From NCBI GenBank assembly GCA_029168955.1, contig JAPDOI010000421.1, forward strand, positions 405,501 to 469,500: DNA of 64,000 bases. The letters are read 5' to 3'. Under the pieces are notes generated by a model that was given only the letters and a program-made list of their open reading frames with translations, did no database searches and was not told the origin of the DNA. The translations under genes and the position numbers were made by a program. The DNA comes from Aplectana chamaeleonis (Eukaryota > Nematoda > Chromadorea > Rhabditida > Cosmocercidae). Positions 21,700 through 36,424 of the stretch are shown in pieces (positions within the stretch are counted from its first letter, which is position 1; each line of letters begins with the position of its first letter).

Positions 21700-22745
21700 A
21701 ATAGCGGACCGCCACTGGGATGGGCGTTGGTCGAAACGGTTTCCGCTCGCGGTCAGTCCGCAAACTCACGTGGTCAGCCGCAAGCTCCCGCGGTCATTCC
21801 GCGAGCTCCCGTGGTCAGTCCGCGAGCTCCCGTGGTCAGTTCGCGAGCTCCCGCGGTCAGTCCGCGAGCTCCCGCGGTCAGTCCGCGAGCTACCGCGGTC
21901 AGTCCGCGAGCTACCGCGGTCAGTCCGCGAGCTACCGCGGTCAGTCCGCGAGCTACCGCGGTCAGTCCGCGAGCTACCGCGGTCAGTCCGCGAGCTCCGG
22001 CGGTCATTCCGCGAGCTCCCGCGGTCAGTCCGCGAGCTCCCGCGGTCAGTCCGCGAGCTCCCGCGGTCAGTCCGCGAGCTCCCGCCGTCAGTCCGCGAGC
22101 TCCCGCGGTCAGTCCGCAAGCTCCCGCGGTTAGTCCGCGAGCTCCCGCGGTCAATCCGCGAGCTCGGGCGGTCAGCCCGCGAGCTCCCGTCGTCAATCCG
22201 CGAGCTCCCGCGGTCAGTACGCAAGCTACCGCAGTCAGTACGCGAACTCCCGCGGTCAGTTCAGAAAGCACCGCTGTCAGTCCGGAACGTCCCGGATGTG
22301 CCCGAATTTAGCCACGGTCAGCACGCGAGCTCCCGCGGTCGGTCCAGAGAGCACCGCTGTCAGTCCGAAATGCCTCGAGGTGGGTCCAAATTTAACCACG
22401 GTCAGCCCGCGAGCTCCCGCGGTTAGTCCGCGAGCTCTCGCGGTCAGTCCGCGAGCTCCCGCGGTCAGCCCGCGAGCTCCCGTCGTCAATACGCGAGCTC
22501 CCGCGGTCAGTACGCAAGCTACCGCGGTCAGTACGCGAACTCCCGCGGTCAGTTCAGAAAGCACCGCTGTCAGTCCGGAACGTCCCGGGTTGACCCGAAT
22601 TTAGCCACGGTCAGCACGCGAGCTCCCGCGGTCGGTCCAGAAAGCACCGCTGTCAGTCCGAAATGCCTCGAGGTGGGTCCAAATTTAACCACGGTCAGCC
22701 CGCTAGCTCCCGCGGTAGGTCGAGAAGACCCCACCGTCAGTGCTG
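21700..22745. repeat. 21-bp GC-rich minisatellite (CCGCGG/GAGCTC)
   Basis: About 40 units of 21 bp built from GCGGTCAGTCCGCGAGCTCC with C, A or T changes in the last positions. Each unit carries CCGCGG-like and GAGCTC palindromes. Array tracts at about 21,766-22,260 and 22,400-22,560 are joined by a longer repeated module (GTCAGTCCGGAACGTCCCGG and CAAATTTAACCACGGTCAGC). The leading edge GGGCGTTGGTCGAAACGGTT (21,722-21,741) recurs inverted at about 37,604-37,625, so the array is part of a dispersed element. All three frames on each strand are open because the unit is seven codons without stops; none is annotated as a gene. Confidence 0.92.
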
Positions 22746-23999
22746 AAGGTCACGCGGTTGGCGCACAAGCAGACGTATCCCCGAGAAGTCCGGGTCTCTG
22801 CGTGTCTCTGCATGAGGCGTGCAGTCTACGTGATCGGCAGAAAATACCTATATGACGGACCACTCCGCGTCGACCACCATATGTCAACAGTCAAGCAGAG
22901 AAGAAAAAGAAAGATGAAGAGAAAGAATTCAGTCATGATAATGGCATGGGGTAATAATACAGGCTACAGATGGGGACTGGTTCATCTTCAACAAATCATT
23001 GGTGTCTCACGACTTCAAATCCACCGTGACAACACCCATGAAATGTCAAAATGACGCAACCGTGTTGGATTTCAACTTGAGGGGGAAGGGAGGATGAGAG
23101 TCAAGAAATCATGTACGTGACATCGAAACTCACCTACATTTTGACGAGTAAACATGAATACATCACGGCTAGTCGAAAAAAAAATTTAACAGTTTCTATT
23201 GTGATAGAAAGCGCTCTGTTCCAAAATGCACAGATTTCTGGCCAATGTGCGGACTTCACGTGATAAGGACTGTAAGCTTAAAGTTATCAAAAGCAAAGCG
23301 AAAAAAGCAGAAGAAGTCTTGCCAAAGTCTCAAAAAGTTCATTCAAGCAACGACTCAGGAACCATGTAGAGTTCTGAGGGCTGCGAGTCCCAGCGATAAT
23401 AGGGAATAGAGTACAGCTTAAAGTTTAGTAGTTTCTCTTTATACCCTATCATTGTCGCAACTTGGCTCGCAGAACTTTATATGAGCACTTATACTTTGTA
23501 ACGCGTAGAAAACCTATTTCGTAGCCCGGCATGGGTTTGTAGCTTTTTTCAACAGCGCCCGAAATATAATGTTTTGGCGTCAAGTTGCAGTTCGCTCGAA
23601 ATGGAGATTTTTGTTCTAGATGATTTTTGATCAATTGATTCTTCATCCACTCAGGCAAACCATCGCTCGGAGCGGGAACGGAGAGCGACTCGAGCGATGC
23701 TATCTCTCCGCTCCGAGCGAAAATTAGCCATTTACTCGGGCCACAGCAGCAGCTCTCCGGGCGACCGCAGTCCCGCTCGGAGCGATATTCAGTCGCACTT
23801 GGCACTGAGGTCGCTGTCCGGGCGATTTTCGAAATGAAATTTCCCCCTAGTTTTTCTTTATATCCGCCTCTTTTCGAGAGGTGCATGAATGTCGTGGTTC
23901 ACGGCAGAGAAATCCCCGCCACAGTCCGCAACAAGGGCGTAACCTTCGCCGAGGTCTGCGGTGAGGAACCACCCTCCCTGCGGACCGCGGCGGAGTCAA
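22746..23999. other. Gene-free stretch
   Basis: No gene is supported. Between about 23,660 and 23,830 the words CGCTCGGAGCG and GCTCCGAGCG recur on both strands (a loose palindromic cluster), and GCTCCGAGCGATGG recurs at about 24,505, suggesting one element surrounds the 42-bp array that follows. Confidence 0.4.
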
Positions 24000-24345
24000 T
24001 TGGGTCCCGTATACTTTGTCCGGCGTCCGGCGCACTGTCAGCGGGGTCCCGCACACTTTATTCGGCGTCCGGCGCACCGCAAATTGGGTCCCGTATACTT
24101 TGTCAGGCATCCGGCGCACTGTCAGCGGGGTCCCGCACACTTTATTCGGCGTCCGGCGCACCGCTAATTGGGTCCCGTATACTTTGTCAGGCATCCGGCG
24201 CACTGTCAGTGGGGTCCCGCACACTTTATCCGGCGTCCGGCGCACCGCCAACTGGGGCCGGTCTACTTTTTTGCCGGCGGCCGGCGCACTGTCAGTAGGG
24301 TCCCGCACATTTTATCTGGCGTCCGGAGCACTGCCAATGAGGTCC
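24000..24345. repeat. 42-bp minisatellite (GGGTCCCG... GGCGTCCGGCGCAC)
   Basis: About eight units of 42 bp, alternating two types: GGGTCCCGTATACTTTGTC and GGGTCCCGCACACTTTATTC, each followed by GGCGTCCGGCGCAC. The alternation gives an 84-bp higher-order period. Frames are open on both strands (for example GSRTLYSASGAPQI on plus). Confidence 0.92.
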
Positions 24346-24397
24346 CACAGTTCATCACTATCTCTGGAGTTGGCACCGCTGTCGCCCCGAGAGCGAC

Positions 24398-24470
24398 CGG
24401 ACAGCGGCCGAGGGGCGAACTGGCAACGGACAGGGGCCGCGGTGCCAGTTCGCCCTCGGCCGCTGTCCGG
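24398..24470. other. Near-perfect GC-rich hairpin
   Basis: Arms 24,398-24,425 and 24,443-24,470 are inverse complements over 27-28 bp with a single extra G (CGGACAGCGGCCGAGGGG versus its complement). The loop is 17 nt. Words from the arms (CCGGACAGCGG) overlap motifs around the preceding array, so it may belong to the same element. Confidence 0.75.
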
Positions 24471-25537
24471 GCGACGACGTCATAATTGGGAGGAGCCGGT
24501 GTCGCTCCGAGCGATGGTTTGTCTGAGTATTTCAGGTCCATAAAATTAGCATCGAAAAGAAACTTCATTGACCCGAAAATGAATAAAATATGAAGTGCAT
24601 AAAAAGCAATCGCGCTATCTAAAGGGGAAAATTGTTTCCTCTGAGCGACGGGGACGATGAAATTTCTGGAACACTGTGCGCAACTCTAAAAAAACACAGA
24701 TGTTGTGAGAAGACCGCGGGCATTTCGAATATAAATAAATAATGGAAAAAATGGTGCTATTATTAAGGGCTCTGCAGAGGTGCAGCGACAGGTGGCACGC
24801 AGCCGGGCGAGAGGTCTGGGGCGGGATCAAAACCTGACGCAGCGTTGGGCACCAAGACCTCGCAGAATTGCCGCGATGCCGCCGCCGGCCACGTCGTTCT
24901 TCCATTGAGTAAAAACTCCCTTTGACGTAGAAAATTCCTGTAACCTGTTTTTATTGCATTTTGGGTGTTATAAGTGTTTCGAGGAAGGCAGTCAACTTTT
25001 CGTGAAAAGTCAACAAAAAGAGAGGAAAACAGAGAACTGAACGTAAGTAAAAATGTGCTGTTCAGCATTCTTTTCCCCGTGACACCGCAAACAGACTTCA
25101 AGTTGTTACGATCGCAAAGATGTACAGCTATGTAGAAAGGTCACATTAGATTAAAAATAGAGAACCTATAAGGCATTGAAACTGCAATAAATCTAGAAAA
25201 CTATGCATTTTTCGAGCATGTTCCAGTAATTTTTTTCGTTTTCAATGAAATTCAGGCAGAATGTCGTGAAGCGATCGAATGCACGAAATAACGGAGAAAA
25301 AGAAATTGAATCGATCGGCAGCGGTACTTCTGGCCGGTGGCGGAAATGGTTCTGACCATTTCTTGCCGCTGTTCGCTGGCGGCGCCGCTGCGGGCGTCGC
25401 TCGTGTCGCGGCGGCGAAGACACTTTGCGAGGTTCACCACGTCGCCGGTGTCGCCTGCTGCGTGGAGCTCCCCCCCCCATTGCTCATTATTGCCCTGTCG
25501 CAGCGAATCTCGCCGCAGTGCCACTCTGCAGAGCCCT
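24471..25537. other. Gene-free stretch
   Basis: No supported gene. The frames at 25,279-25,603 are GC-rich, overlap in two phases and lack domains. No splice-consistent model was found. Confidence 0.4.
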
Positions 25538-26080
25538 TTAAAGGCAGTGGTCGCGCTCAAATTTGCTCGTCTTCTTTTCCTCTCTAAACCCTTCTGGGTA
25601 TAGAGTAGTAGAACCTATAAGAAATAATCGCGAAAAAATAACTGTTCTGGGCCAATTTCGAAGCCTGAACTTTCTTGTCTTTTGATGGTGGACGAGTCCA
25701 CCCCACATCATCGGCATAGATGATCTCTAATATCGAGAACATCAGCTGGCTTGAAATTGAATGTCAATCAATGAACTTTCGGATTTATGCACACATCTAG
25801 TCAAAAACATTGGTTTAAGTGGTTGCTTTCAATGTTCTACTGTTTTATTAGGCAAATTTGCTTTTTTTCTTCCTCTGAGTGTCGATGATTTTTGAATGCT
25901 TGGCATGAGACTGTGATCTTTCTGTGCACGTGTGCACGAACTGGAAGTTTAGGGTCTTAATAACTCTAATTCTAGCCCGTTTTTCACCGCGCTACCTTCA
26001 TAGTGTTTGAGCTGTTTTATATCTAAGCTGATTTTTGTAGTTTTTTCGACAACGTTTTTCATCGTGACCACTGCCTCTGA
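25538..26080. mobile_element. TTAA-flanked MITE (family B), copy 2
   Basis: Starts TTAAAGGCAGTGGTCGCGCT and ends ATCGTGACCACTGCCTCTGA; the right TTAA has decayed to CTGA. The interior is the reverse complement of 12,253-12,809, including GTGCACGTGTGCACGAAC near 25,925. About 543 bp, no transposase. Confidence 0.75.
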
Positions 26081-28094
26081 TTGGCAGATTACTGATATCG
26101 CGGATCTTCATTGTAGATTTAATTTTTTTTTCAAAAGAGGCTACAAGATCTGCAAAAGTTCGTAAAACGTGCTCTGCACCGAAAAAAGCTCACCAGATCA
26201 AACGTCCAAGAAGGAAGTTTCACGACTTTTTGGGACCATTTTTCTCGGAAAATTTCGTGAACTTTTGCAGATTACGGAGCCTCGTTTGACAATAAAAATT
26301 CCAAGCTATTATTATTGTATTGTAACAGTTGTTGCAATAAAGTATTAAAGGATTACATAACCTCCATTTTATTTCACGACCCGCTTCCACTCTATCAATT
26401 TTTCTATATTAAATTGCCGAAAGTGAGCTATCAGACGTGAAAATATTAGTGCGCGAGTTTCGGAAATTTTGAAAGGAAATTTTCAAAATCTTGACGTCGG
26501 TTTATTTGTCTGCCAAATCTGAATTTTCCACATTTCATTTTCGCGATAGTATGGTACTTTTTCCGATTCGATTCATTTTATTTCCTTCTTGGGGAAACGA
26601 AATGGAGGCTCTTTCCGACGCTATTTTTCTTCGACCCAAAATCGGTACAAACCCGTCGTTTAAAAGAACTACTTACACATTCTGTTAGAACAGACAATTC
26701 CCTTTCGAACAACTAAGATGCGGGCAAAAGACGAAAAGTTCTAACACTTGATGCGCAACTTTCAATAAAAAAAGGCTACGTTCTTATGTCAGGCAAAAAA
26801 GCAAATGCTTCTCATAAATGAATCAAAACTTAATCAAAACTAGCGTACCTGTAAGAAAATGAACATTTCGTGTAGGGAAGAAGCATCAGTTAAAAGGAAT
26901 AGTTGAATAGTTGGAAGACAGAAGAAGGAATAAAGACGGAGTTGCGCTTAGTTAGTGTAGCAAATCATTTCGGCCGCTGCTGGCCGCAAGCCAAAAGCAG
27001 CGGGGCGCTGATTAGCTATGGGGCGTGACATCTCGGCGTCAGGCGCTTTGTTACGTGCCTTGACCTGAATCTGATTTTTCTACCTGGTTCTTACGATCCT
27101 TTCCCCAGGGTGGAGGAACTATTCACTTTTCTCACATATTGGAAACATTCGGAAACGCAAATTATTGGCTTTTTCGGGAATTCATCCCATTCATTCGGGA
27201 ATTAAGATCATTTGTACTATTCCACAGGTGGAAAAAACTGCGTGCCTCACAGCTGATTATTTTCATTTCGGTTTCCCCAATTTCGCCCCTTTTTTCACGT
27301 TTTCAAGTTTTTGCGGCACTGTTTACCCTTTATTTTGTTCGCTGCTAACATAAACACTTCGTTTTTGTAGCGCTTTCGCCCGCTAAGCCGTTTTTTTTTC
27401 ATTTAAGTGTTATAGTTCTCTGGTTCTATTCCTCGTGTTGTTTCTTTTCTCTTTGTTCTGTCTTGTTGCTTTGTAATTTCCTATTTTTCTACGAAAAGTT
27501 TTGTGGGAATTTTTGCAGCCAGATTTTTTTTCAAAGAATTTTTGAACGGTTTTCAGGTAGGAAGACGGACATTTTAGCCCTTTCTCAAAAAAAATGGAGA
27601 GAATTCTTCACTTCACACTCATTTTCTCCCAATTTCTTCACGCTCATTTTCTCCAAATTTTTTTTGGCTAGAGTATTTTTCACTACGGAGTTATGAAAAT
27701 TTGCAGGAATCCTCTGAAAGAACAAGCAAATTTGTAAACAAACAAAATTTATTTTCAAAGAATAGTAAGCAGAAAAAAACTTCCATGAAGAGCAATGTGT
27801 TCAAAAATTCTTCATTGGATTCTTCGACAAAAGAAAATGCAGGGTGTTCAGCCGAAAATTTTTTTCACGTGGCGCATTCTTTTTTATCGGATTTTTTGTC
27901 TGTGAGAAAAGAATTTTTTACGAAGAAGTTGATAAAATCGCAGAACTTTCCGGTGAACATTTGACAACCAAGTTTTCTCCGAAGAATTCATGAATGATTT
28001 TCGGGGTATTTTAACTGAATGATTTTCGGGGTATTCTATCTCAGTTTTCTATGTGAAAAAAACCGCTGATTTTTGTGAAAAAAAAAACAGGAGA
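26081..28094. other. AT-rich gene-free stretch
   Basis: About 2 kb with many T-runs and short frames of biased composition (Phe, Lys, Ser). Visible structure: inverted words ATCTGCAAAAGTTC (26,148-26,161) and GAACTTTTGCAGAT (26,259-26,272), which may mark a small foldback element, and a tandem duplication of GAATGATTTTCGGGGTATT near 27,990 and 28,017. No gene supported. Confidence 0.45.
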
Positions 28095-29265
28095 TCAATC
28101 GTTCGGCCCATCGTTCGGGGAACCCAAACGAATGCTACACGGAGGGTGGCTCGCCAAGACGGCCCATCGTTCGGCGAAGCCGAACGAATACTACACGGAG
28201 GGTGGCCTGCCAAGATGGCCCATCGTTCGACGAAGCCAAACGAATACTACACGGAGGACGGCTTCGCCGAACGAGTACTACACGGAGGGTGACCGACGAG
28301 GTCGGCCCATCGTTCGGCGAAGCCGAACGAATACAACACGGAGGGTGGCTCGCCAAGACGGCCCATCGTTCGGCCAAGCCGAACGAATACTACACGGAGG
28401 GTGGCTCGCCAAGACGACCCATCGTTCGGCGAAGCCGAACGAATACTACACGGAGGGTGTCCTGCCAAGATGGCCCATCGTTCGACGAAGCCAAACGAAT
28501 ACTACACGGAGGGTGGCCCGGCAAGACGGTCCATCGTTCGGCTGAGCCGAACGAATACTGCGTAGATTGGGGGGGGGTCGGCCCGTCGTTCGGCGGGGCC
28601 AAGCGAAACGCAGGGTGGCCCGTCAAGGCGGCCCAACGTTAGGCGAAGTCGAACGAATACTGCGTAGATGGGAGGGTCATCCCGCGGCTCGGCGAAGCCG
28701 AACGAATACTGCGTAGATGGGGGGGGGCGGGTTGGTCCGTCGTTCGGCGAAGCCAATCGAGTACTACACGCAGGAAGGCCCACCAAGACGGCACATCGTT
28801 TGGCGGAGCCGAACGAATACTACACGGAGAGGGGCCCGCCAAGACGGCCCATCGTTTGGCGAAGCCGAACGAATACTACACGAAGAGTGGCCCGCCAAGA
28901 CGGCCCATCGTTCGACGAAGCCAAGCGAATACTACACGGAGGGTGACCGGCGAGGCCGGCCCGCAGTTCGGCGAAGCCGAACGAATACTACCCGGAGGGA
29001 GGCTTCGCCGAACGAATACTACACGAAGGGTGGCCTGCCAAGATGACCCATCGTTCGACGAAGCCAAGCGAATACTACACGGAGGGTGACCGGCGAGGCC
29101 GGCCCGCAGTTCGGCGAAGCTGAACGATTACTACACGGAGGGAGGCTTCGCCGAACGAATACTACACGAAGGGTGGCATGCCAAGCCGGCCCATCGTTCG
29201 ACGAAGCCGAACGAATACGTAGATGGGGGGAGGGGGTGGGCAAAGCTGGTCCATCGTTCGGTAGA
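28095..29265. repeat. 56-bp satellite with an internal GAA-loop hairpin
   Basis: About 20 units, most of 56 bp: CATCGTTCGGCGAAGCCGAA, then CGAATACTACACGGAGGGTGG, then CTCGCCAAGACGGCC-type sequence. The period is not a multiple of three, so translations cycle through all three frames. Each good unit contains CGTTCGGCGAAGCCGAACG, an 8-bp stem closed by GAA. Later units (28,960-29,200) form pairs with an extra GGAGGCTTCGCCGAACG module, a higher-order arrangement. G-runs occur near 28,569, 28,719 and 29,226. Confidence 0.93.
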
Positions 29266-29284
29266 ATCACGTGGCTGGCACGGG

Positions 29285-29307
29285 CTAGTGACCCGAAGGG
29301 TCACTAG
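29285..29307. other. Perfect GAA-loop hairpin abutting the AAT array
   Basis: CTAGTGACCC and GGGTCACTAG are exact inverse complements around GAA. The hairpin ends at the base before the AAT array starts. Confidence 0.8.
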
Positions 29308-32875
<3,568 letters not shown>

Positions 32876-33544
32876 AAATAATTGAAAATTATAAAATTAT
32901 AAATAATATGATTAATATCGATTCTTATTTAGAAGAATCAATTAATGATTAGTCGGACTAATATGTTATGCAGCGTGCGTGACAACTTAAGCAGAAGTGA
33001 CATTATATGCGAACGTGTTCTGAGTCTTCTTGTGTTAAAGGCAACGGACTGAAAGCCGCGCCGCCCTGCCTCTCGCTGATTTTGCTATGCACCGTTTTTT
33101 TCCGACCGTCGTTTCTTATCGCGGTTTGACCGCGTCCAAGCGCGGTTCGACCGCCGGTAAAACATGAGCGCGGTCGGAACGCGCTTCAACCGCCGGCACG
33201 AACTTGTGCGCCAACCGCGCGACCTTCTGCACTCTCAGACATAGGGGCGGACTTATCGCGACGCACAATAGGAACAAGCGCGTGATCAACGGCGATGAAA
33301 CAGGTATTTGAGGGCAATCAAACCGGCGAATGGAGCGATCAACCCGTTTTTAGAGCGCGGTCAACACTAAAAGAGCAAGCGATCAGTACACTTTCATTAT
33401 AATAGGACATACCGCGCACAAACCTTCCAGACCGTAGCCGTAGACCTGTGTGCTGTCAACCCTGCAGGTTTTTTCCACGGATGACCCTCTAAAGTAAACA
33501 GTATGGGGTTCTTAGAACAGCTGGATTTCTGAGCTTCATAGCTA
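32876..33544. other. Gene-free stretch with GCGGTTNGACCGC words
   Basis: No gene supported. Between about 33,115 and 33,225 the words GCGGTTTGACCGCG, GCGGTTCGACCGCC and GCGCTTCAACCGCC recur on both strands, a short cluster of palindromic motifs similar in style to the other clusters. Confidence 0.5.
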
Positions 33545-33612
33545 TCGTGTCGAATGTAGAATAATTGAAGCTCTGTATTTCTTGCGCTTTATTCAGGCAA
33601 CGTTTCGAGGTT

Positions 33613-34155
33613 CAGACACCAGGTGGAACTCCTCTCGTCGTTCCTTACCTATCCGAACCATTTGCGGAAGACGTCAATCTTTTGTTGAAGAGGTTAAGAA
33701 TACCGATACGTTTGATACTCCGACCGCCTGTAACATTGCGACGCCTTCTCACTTCGTCTCGGGTATACGAAAGCCTCTGTGGACGTGACAACTGTTTGTA
33801 TTGTGATGAGGAGAGGAAGATCTGTCTCCTGAAGAACACCGTTTACAAAGTGGTCTGTATGTCATGCTCAGAGTCCTATGTAGGAGAAAGTGGACGACCG
33901 CTTTACAGGAGACTAGACGAGCACGTAAGGGCTCTCCGCAACCCTCCTTCCTACCCCGAGAACCCTTTTTCCCGACATCGCACCTCGTACCATGCACAGG
34001 AAAGCCCACCAGAGGTGAAGGTCTATGTTCTACATAAGAATATATCAGATACCATCGAAAGGAAAATCAAAGAAGCTTTGGAAATCCGAAGACACTACCA
34101 TGGAACTCATTCCCGTTTAGCATTGTGTAATAGCGATCATTCAGTACAAAAATGA
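33613..34155 (+). pseudogene. PLE C-terminal fragment: RT tail and GIY-YIG endonuclease
   Basis: The frame (open from 33,565, where its first codons lie in the terminal repeat) encodes VVPYLSEPFAEDVN, IPIRLILRPP and LRRLLTSSR, the conserved post-RT region. A Cys-rich linker follows (CGRDNCLYCDEERKIC), then the GIY-YIG domain: TVYKVVC, SYVGESGRPLYRRLDEH. It ends at a TGA at 34,153-34,155. No RT motifs A to C are present. The sequence differs clearly from the PLE at 14-16 kb (YVGESGR versus YIGETGR), so this is a second family rather than a copy. Confidence 0.85.
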
Positions 34156-34454
34156 AATTGCAGAGTATCACGAAGATTACATATCCTTTCGCCACCCTAC
34201 CTCTGCCCACCACTCCCTCCTCAGATCCATTTCCCCATCATGTTTCTGCTGTGAGGTCAGTCCTGCAATTTTGGAAGAACCCTTTTACACGCCCTCATCA
34301 CCCATTTCCAGCTAAGCGTGGACAGCACTCCCTCACCTGGTTCGTCCCACTAACGCATAGAGACCGGTCAGTCGTTAATACGAATAGTCTCTCACCTTTG
34401 TTAACTTCCTAGGCCTTCGTCATTTGGTTGTATGCCTGATTGTTTACAGTAAGC

Positions 34455-34490
34455 CTGAAGAAGGGGTTAAAAACCTCGAAACGTTGCCTG
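34455..34490 (+). ncRNA. Hammerhead-ribozyme-like core in the PLE terminal repeat
   Basis: CTGAAGA (34,455-34,461) matches the CUGANGA core exactly. A short stem II candidate (AGG...CCT, or GGTT...AACC) follows, then CGAAAC (34,477-34,482). The right terminal repeat begins inside this motif, at 34,472. Stems I and III were not folded, so activity is unproven. Confidence 0.5.
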
Positions 34491-34539
34491 AATAAAGCGC
34501 AAGAAAACAGAGCTTCAATTATTCTACATTCGACACGAG

Positions 34540-34948
34540 TATGGGGTTCTATGGAGCGCCCATAGCCACCAACACAAAAGATCACCGTTGCTAGGGGAGG
34601 TGCGGCTAAAAATGAAATATTGATTGTATCTTGAGCTACCGCGGCTTTTTACAGCTTAATAGAGCAAGGCATGTATAGATAACCACGATCACTATGGGCG
34701 CTCACTTAGAGGTCACCCAAGAATGACTTAGATGGCCTACAATACCAGAAATCGGTCTAAAAATCGAAACAAGACTCAATGTCCACTCGTTATGGGCCGG
34801 ATTCATACTTACCGCAACGGATGATGAGCAGCTGTGCTTACAAATCTTATTGATCTAAAATCTACATGCATCCATGGACGATTGAAATAAACTCTGCATC
34901 GCGTCGGCGGTGAATATGGCTCCAGGTTATTTTCCCTTATTCTCAGTC
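34540..34948. other. Gene-free stretch
   Basis: No gene or repeat recognised. The phrase ATGGGGTTCTATGGAGCGCC near 34,541 partly repeats ATGGGGTTCTTAGAAC near 33,503, on the two sides of the truncated PLE, and may mark flanking duplicated target DNA. Confidence 0.35.
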
Positions 34949-35400
34949 TTAAAGGCAGGGTTCGCGATAAAAACGACTTTTGAGCTCTCTCCATGAGAAT
35001 GTAGATTTAGTCATCACAAAAGTAAAAATTAGTGAAAAAACCTGGAAATTCGCGGGGAAAATGCTCAAAAACAAAGTGTAACGGCTGATTACCGGTGTCG
35101 GCCGGCCCCCTAATTAACGCGATTTTCATTAATGCTTGCTCATCCGCCATTTGTTTAGCTGCTAAAGTATTTAGTAGTCTCCAGAAATGTTCAGAAATTA
35201 CTTTGGAAGCAAAATAAAAGTTGACAAAAGAGGCTTTTACACAAATCTCGATAATTCTGGGGCGGGAGGACACCAAGCCATAATTTGTTCCCGAGCGTTT
35301 TTTCTTCAATTTCTTACATATTTTTACTTTTGTGATGGCCAGATCTATCATTCCATGGGGATAGCACAACAACAGATTTTATCGAGAACCCTGCCTTCAA
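34949..35400. mobile_element. TTAA-flanked MITE (family C), copy 2
   Basis: Starts TTAAAGGCAGGGTTCGCGAT and ends ATCGAGAACCCTGCCTTCAA; the right TTAA has decayed to TCAA. The interior is the reverse complement of 13,462-13,912 (ACCGGTGTCGGCCGGCCCCC at 35,090-35,109). About 452 bp, non-coding. Confidence 0.8.
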
Positions 35401-36146
35401 CATCAAAATTGATCTAATTTTATTTTCCTTCGCATTTTAAACAAATTGCAAACGCATTTACTTGACACATAAATGTACTGGACGCACAAATGTGAAAATC
35501 ATTAGAGAAAAATTTGAATAATGCCTAGTGGATACTGAATGTTCAAAATTTCTCAGAACCAACGCAGAAATTGAAGCTGAAAAATGGTGGTAAAACTAGA
35601 ATCAAGGTATGATCAATGGGAAAAAATGAATTCAAAACTGAACAAGCTTGTGATAATGATAGGAAATTACAGACTTATCACTATCCATGATTCGCATACG
35701 GCATAAAATCGCTCTGAAATCATAAAAAAGAGTTCATATCAGAAACTCAAATAAAATCAGGTTACACTAGCCGTGAGCCTCACAGGAAATTCAGTGGAGC
35801 CACCCCGGGACGATAGAAAGCTGAGCATAATGTGGCTAATATGTAGCAAGAGACCACGACCCAACGCATTCTGGGGCGAAAACTCACAAACTCGGGCTAA
35901 AACGGCACAAATAACGAAATTGACAGGAAAAATTTTAATTGTTTTTTACGAGATGTACCAGCGTAATGACATCGTAGAAGATCAACGAACTCGTAGGGAT
36001 AGAGTGTAACGACATCGTAAAAGCAGTAGCACGTAGAGATTTTAGCACTAGAGATCTTGTGCTACCGTAACCTTCGGCTAGCCACGAAAAGCTTTATTGT
36101 ATCATAAACACTGACACCGCGTTCCGCGTAGGATTTGAAGCTGGGG
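35401..36146. other. AT-rich gene-free stretch
   Basis: No supported gene. Short similar phrases (GTAGAAGATCAACGAACTCG, ATCGTAAAAGCAGTAGCACG) show no regular structure. Confidence 0.4.
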
Positions 36147-36380
36147 CCGAATGTATCAGCAGGCCGGGTTGAGGCAGGGGCAGGGCAGTCTGCGTCTTTG
36201 AAAATCTCCGTAATTCACAAAATCATTCGTGCCCCTGCCGCCCCAGCTAGGAGGCTGGGGCTGCTAGAGCAGCGAAAAACACTGCTGGGGCACAATTGAT
36301 TAGATGATCTACTGCCCTCGCACTGCGATCGTCAAAGACGCCGACTGCCCTGCCCCAACCCGGCGCGTTGATGCATCCGG
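36147..36380. mobile_element. Small foldback element (about 235 bp)
   Basis: The left arm 36,147-36,201 (CCGAATGTATCAGCAGGCCG, then GGGGCAGGGCAGTC and TCTTTGA) is mirrored by 36,332-36,380 (TCAAAGA, then GACTGCCCTGCCCC and ATGCATCCGG), with a few mismatches and small gaps. The centre contains a second inverted pair (GCCCCAGC...GCTGGGGC near 36,240-36,260). No certain target duplication and no coding capacity. Confidence 0.7.
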
Positions 36381-36424
36381 TCCCTGAAGTCTAGCGCTGT
36401 TAATGTTACCTAATTCAATATCAC

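Larger units (their letters stand above)
33545..34538 (+). mobile_element. 5'-truncated Penelope-like element bounded by inverted terminal repeats
   Basis: The first 68 bp (33,545-33,612) are the inverse complement of the last 67 bp (34,472-34,538), with a single-base length difference. Between them lies the C-terminal part of a PLE protein on the plus strand, a 3' UTR of about 300 bp and a hammerhead-like core. Penelope-like elements often occur as 5'-truncated copies with terminal repeats in direct or inverted orientation, which matches this arrangement. Confidence 0.85.

Noticed and set aside
21720..22426. Arg/Ser-rich proteins on both strands (VSPRAPA, SVRELPR, SSRTDRG repeats)
   Set aside because: Generated by a 21-bp GC-rich minisatellite open in all frames.
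25279..25603. Ala/Gly-rich frames in two phases
   Set aside because: GC-rich stretch open in several phases; no domain or splice support.
28053..29089. Overlapping frames with NEYYTEGG, TNTTRRV and ERILHGGW repeats
   Set aside because: A 56-bp satellite read in three rotating frames on both strands.
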